NCBI RefSeq assembly: GCF_016862435.1
Contig: NZ_BOMY01000042.1
Span: forward strand, 1-64,000
From: Paractinoplanes tereljensis
GTDB taxonomy: Bacteria; Actinomycetota; Actinomycetes; Mycobacteriales; Micromonosporaceae
Reading direction: 5' to 3'
Length of the DNA: 64,000 bases
The notes under the pieces are model-generated. The model had not been told where the DNA came from. It saw only the letters and a program-made list of their open reading frames with translations, and did not search any database. Positions within the stretch are counted from its first letter, which is position 1, and each line of letters starts with the position of its first letter. A program made the translations under genes and the position numbers. Positions 62,787 to 64,000 of this stretch are shown here, in pieces.

Positions 62787-63119
62787 TCAGCGGTCGGCGG
62801 CGCCGCGGAGGCGGCGGACCTCGTCGATGATCTGCTGGTCGGTGGGCTGCGACAGGCGCAGTACCGAGGCCAGTGTGGTGCGGAACTCGTCGGTTGCGGC
62901 CAGGCTGTCCAGTTCGCGCAGCAGCGCCTGCACCGCCTTGTCGACCTCGAGACGGTCGTAGCCGCGCAGCGCGATCTCGAACTTGGCGGTGCGCAACGCT
63001 TCGCGGGCGACTGCGCGCTGGGCGGCGTCGCCGGTCAGGGCGGCGTCGGCCGAGTTGATGAGGGTGTCGACCTGTCGCTTCTCGTAGCCACGCAACACTG
63101 TGAGGAAATCTCGCGCCAT
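62787..63119 (-). CDS. DivIVA-domain-like protein
   Basis: The 110-aa protein has two DivIVA-type repeats: FLTVLRGYEKRQVDTLI and IALRGYDRLEVDKAVQALLR, each followed by a helix likely to coil. The GY..xVD signature marks polar-growth or division proteins, but the protein is too short to be Wag31 itself. ATG 63119 starts at the first repeat. Convergent with the GTPase gene, 8 bp away. Confidence 0.78.
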   Translation of the reverse strand: MARDFLTVLRGYEKRQVDTLINSADAALTGDAAQRAVAREALRTAKFEIALRGYDRLEVDKAVQALLRELDSLAATDEFRTTLASVLRLSQPTDQQIIDEVRRLRGAADR

Positions 63120-63214
63120 GGTGTCACTGTAGATCCACCGCGCCAGCAACGCATTGTTGCGGGCGCCCAAGTCCTGGATAATGGGCGCGGAAAATGTCTT
63201 TCGGAAGGAACTTC

Positions 63215-63889
63215 ATGGCTGGCCCGGTTACCGAAGAGGAACGCCCCGAGTCGCTCTCCCGGCAGATTTACGCAATGCTTCGGGAAGGCATTATCCGGGG
63301 GCGCTGGGCGCAGGGGTCCCGGCTCGCCGAGCAGCGGCTCGCGCAGGAGTTCCAAGTGTCCCGGGTGCCGATGCGGGAGGCCGTGCCGATGCTCGAGGTG
63401 GACGGGTTCGTGCAGACCCTGCCTCGTCGCGGGGCGGTGGTGTCGAGCTGGTCGGTCAAGGCCGCCAACGACCTGTTTGACCTGCGGCTATGCCTTGAGG
63501 TTGGCGCTGCGCGGTATGCCGCTCGGGAAGTCGGCGGCGGGGTCTCCACCGCGCCTTTGCGGGAGGCTCTGGAGCAGTCGCGGCGGGCGGTGGCCGAGCG
63601 GGACGCCTATGCGATCGCGCGGGACAGCACCGCGTTCCACGAAATCATCGTCGATCTTACCGACAACGCGTTGATGCGGTCGCTGATGCGGTCGGTTTCC
63701 GGGCGGATGATGTGGCTGTTCTTCATGACTTCCGAGCTCGATCCGGTGGACGCGCTCGCGGGGCATGAGGAATTGCTGGCGGCAATCGCTTCGGGTAATG
63801 AGCGGGTGGCGGAATCGGTGGCCTACACGCACATTGAGAGCGACCGGCTGGAATCGCTGGCCGCTCTCAAGCGCCTGGGTATCGATTAA
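63215..63889 (+). CDS. GntR-family regulator, FCD subfamily
   Basis: The 224-aa protein has an N-terminal winged helix (SLSRQIYAMLREGIIRGRWA, RLAEQRLAQEFQVSRVPMRE) and a helical FCD ligand domain with His and Asp metal-type residues (TAFHEIIVDLTDNALMRSLM, AGHEELLAAI, THIESDR). FadR/FCD regulators respond to acids or sugar acids. GGAAGGA lies before ATG 63215. The gene beyond, on the other strand, may be its neighbour but not its target. Confidence 0.9.
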   Translation: MAGPVTEEERPESLSRQIYAMLREGIIRGRWAQGSRLAEQRLAQEFQVSRVPMREAVPMLEVDGFVQTLPRRGAVVSSWSVKAANDLFDLRLCLEVGAARYAAREVGGGVSTAPLREALEQSRRAVAERDAYAIARDSTAFHEIIVDLTDNALMRSLMRSVSGRMMWLFFMTSELDPVDALAGHEELLAAIASGNERVAESVAYTHIESDRLESLAALKRLGID

Positions 63890-64000
63890 GCGATGCCGAG
63901 CTTCGCGAAGTTCAGCTCGTTCGCGCCGATGTTGTGTGACTCGGCCACGCCGGTGAGCCACTTCTGGGCCACGACCCAGTCCTTGTTGTACGAGAAGTTC
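63886..64000 (-). CDS. C-terminus of an unidentified protein (cut by window edge)
   Basis: The last 38 codons read NFSYNKDWVVAQKWLTGVAE then SHNIGANELNFAKLGIA and a stop at 63888-63886; the rest is outside the window. The ending suits an extracellular solute-binding protein or a metabolic enzyme. I cannot choose, and no function is assigned. It is convergent with the GntR gene, overlapping its stop by 4 bp. Confidence 0.6.
   Translation of the reverse strand, partial: NFSYNKDWVVAQKWLTGVAESHNIGANELNFAKLGIA

Overview
This is about 64 kb of very GC-rich DNA from an actinobacterium, most likely a member of the Micromonosporaceae such as Actinoplanes. The evidence is the codon bias, frequent GTG and TTG starts, many 1-, 4- and 11-bp gene overlaps, an LprG/P55-type lipoprotein-exporter pair, giant LuxR and SARP-type ATPase regulators, a conservon-type (CvnD-like) GTPase, and abundant secreted glycan-active proteins. 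The genus is inferred from style and gene content only. I saw no rRNA, tRNA, CRISPR array, intact transposase or prophage.

Region by region: 1-708 holds no convincing gene but has two adjacent palindromes. 709-4.9 kb has small genes plus two locally regulated units: a PadR regulator with a membrane protein, and a TetR regulator divergent from an alpha/beta hydrolase, with three operator-like repeats placed on a recognisable promoter. 5.5-10.1 kb is an island of small, poorly characterised genes. It contains a run of minus-strand genes headed by an orphan proteasome-like Ntn-hydrolase, plus two damaged genes. 10.2-15.8 kb holds a secreted lectin-like protein, OsmC, TPR and lipoprotein genes, the LprG/MFS pair and a secreted Cip1-like protein with a CebR-type operator. 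16-20 kb carries esterases and a pyruvate oxidase. 20-27.7 kb has three giant regulators (XRE-STAND and two LuxR ATPases). 27.6-33 kb has a PrsW-like membrane protease, a thermolysin-family protease and a large malectin/propeller protein. 33-36.3 kb joins a Tat-exported ferritin-like protein to an Nramp metal transporter.

39-49 kb is a sugar-use locus. A solute-binding protein, two permeases and a GH42 beta-galactosidase form a minus-strand operon with 4-bp overlaps and no ATPase gene. It is divergent from a ROK regulator, which is followed by a GH3 enzyme preceded by two different LacI-type palindromes. 49-55.5 kb is a SARP-like regulator, an aminotransferase, a sugar-symporter-type MFS protein and CorA. 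55.5-61 kb has a siderophore-interacting protein, a ricin-GH54 arabinofuranosidase, a PAP2 phosphatase and a secreted five-bladed-propeller protein. 61.2-62.8 kb is a compact small protein-ECF sigma-GTPase operon. The window ends with a DivIVA-like protein, a GntR regulator and the C-terminus of an unidentified protein.

The most striking non-genic feature is a roughly 380-400-bp MITE-like repeat in three copies (15.85-16.23, 37.64-38.05 and 59.39-59.77 kb), lying about 21.8 kb apart. It has imperfect terminal inverted repeats and a central 52-bp hairpin with a compensatory base-pair change between copies.
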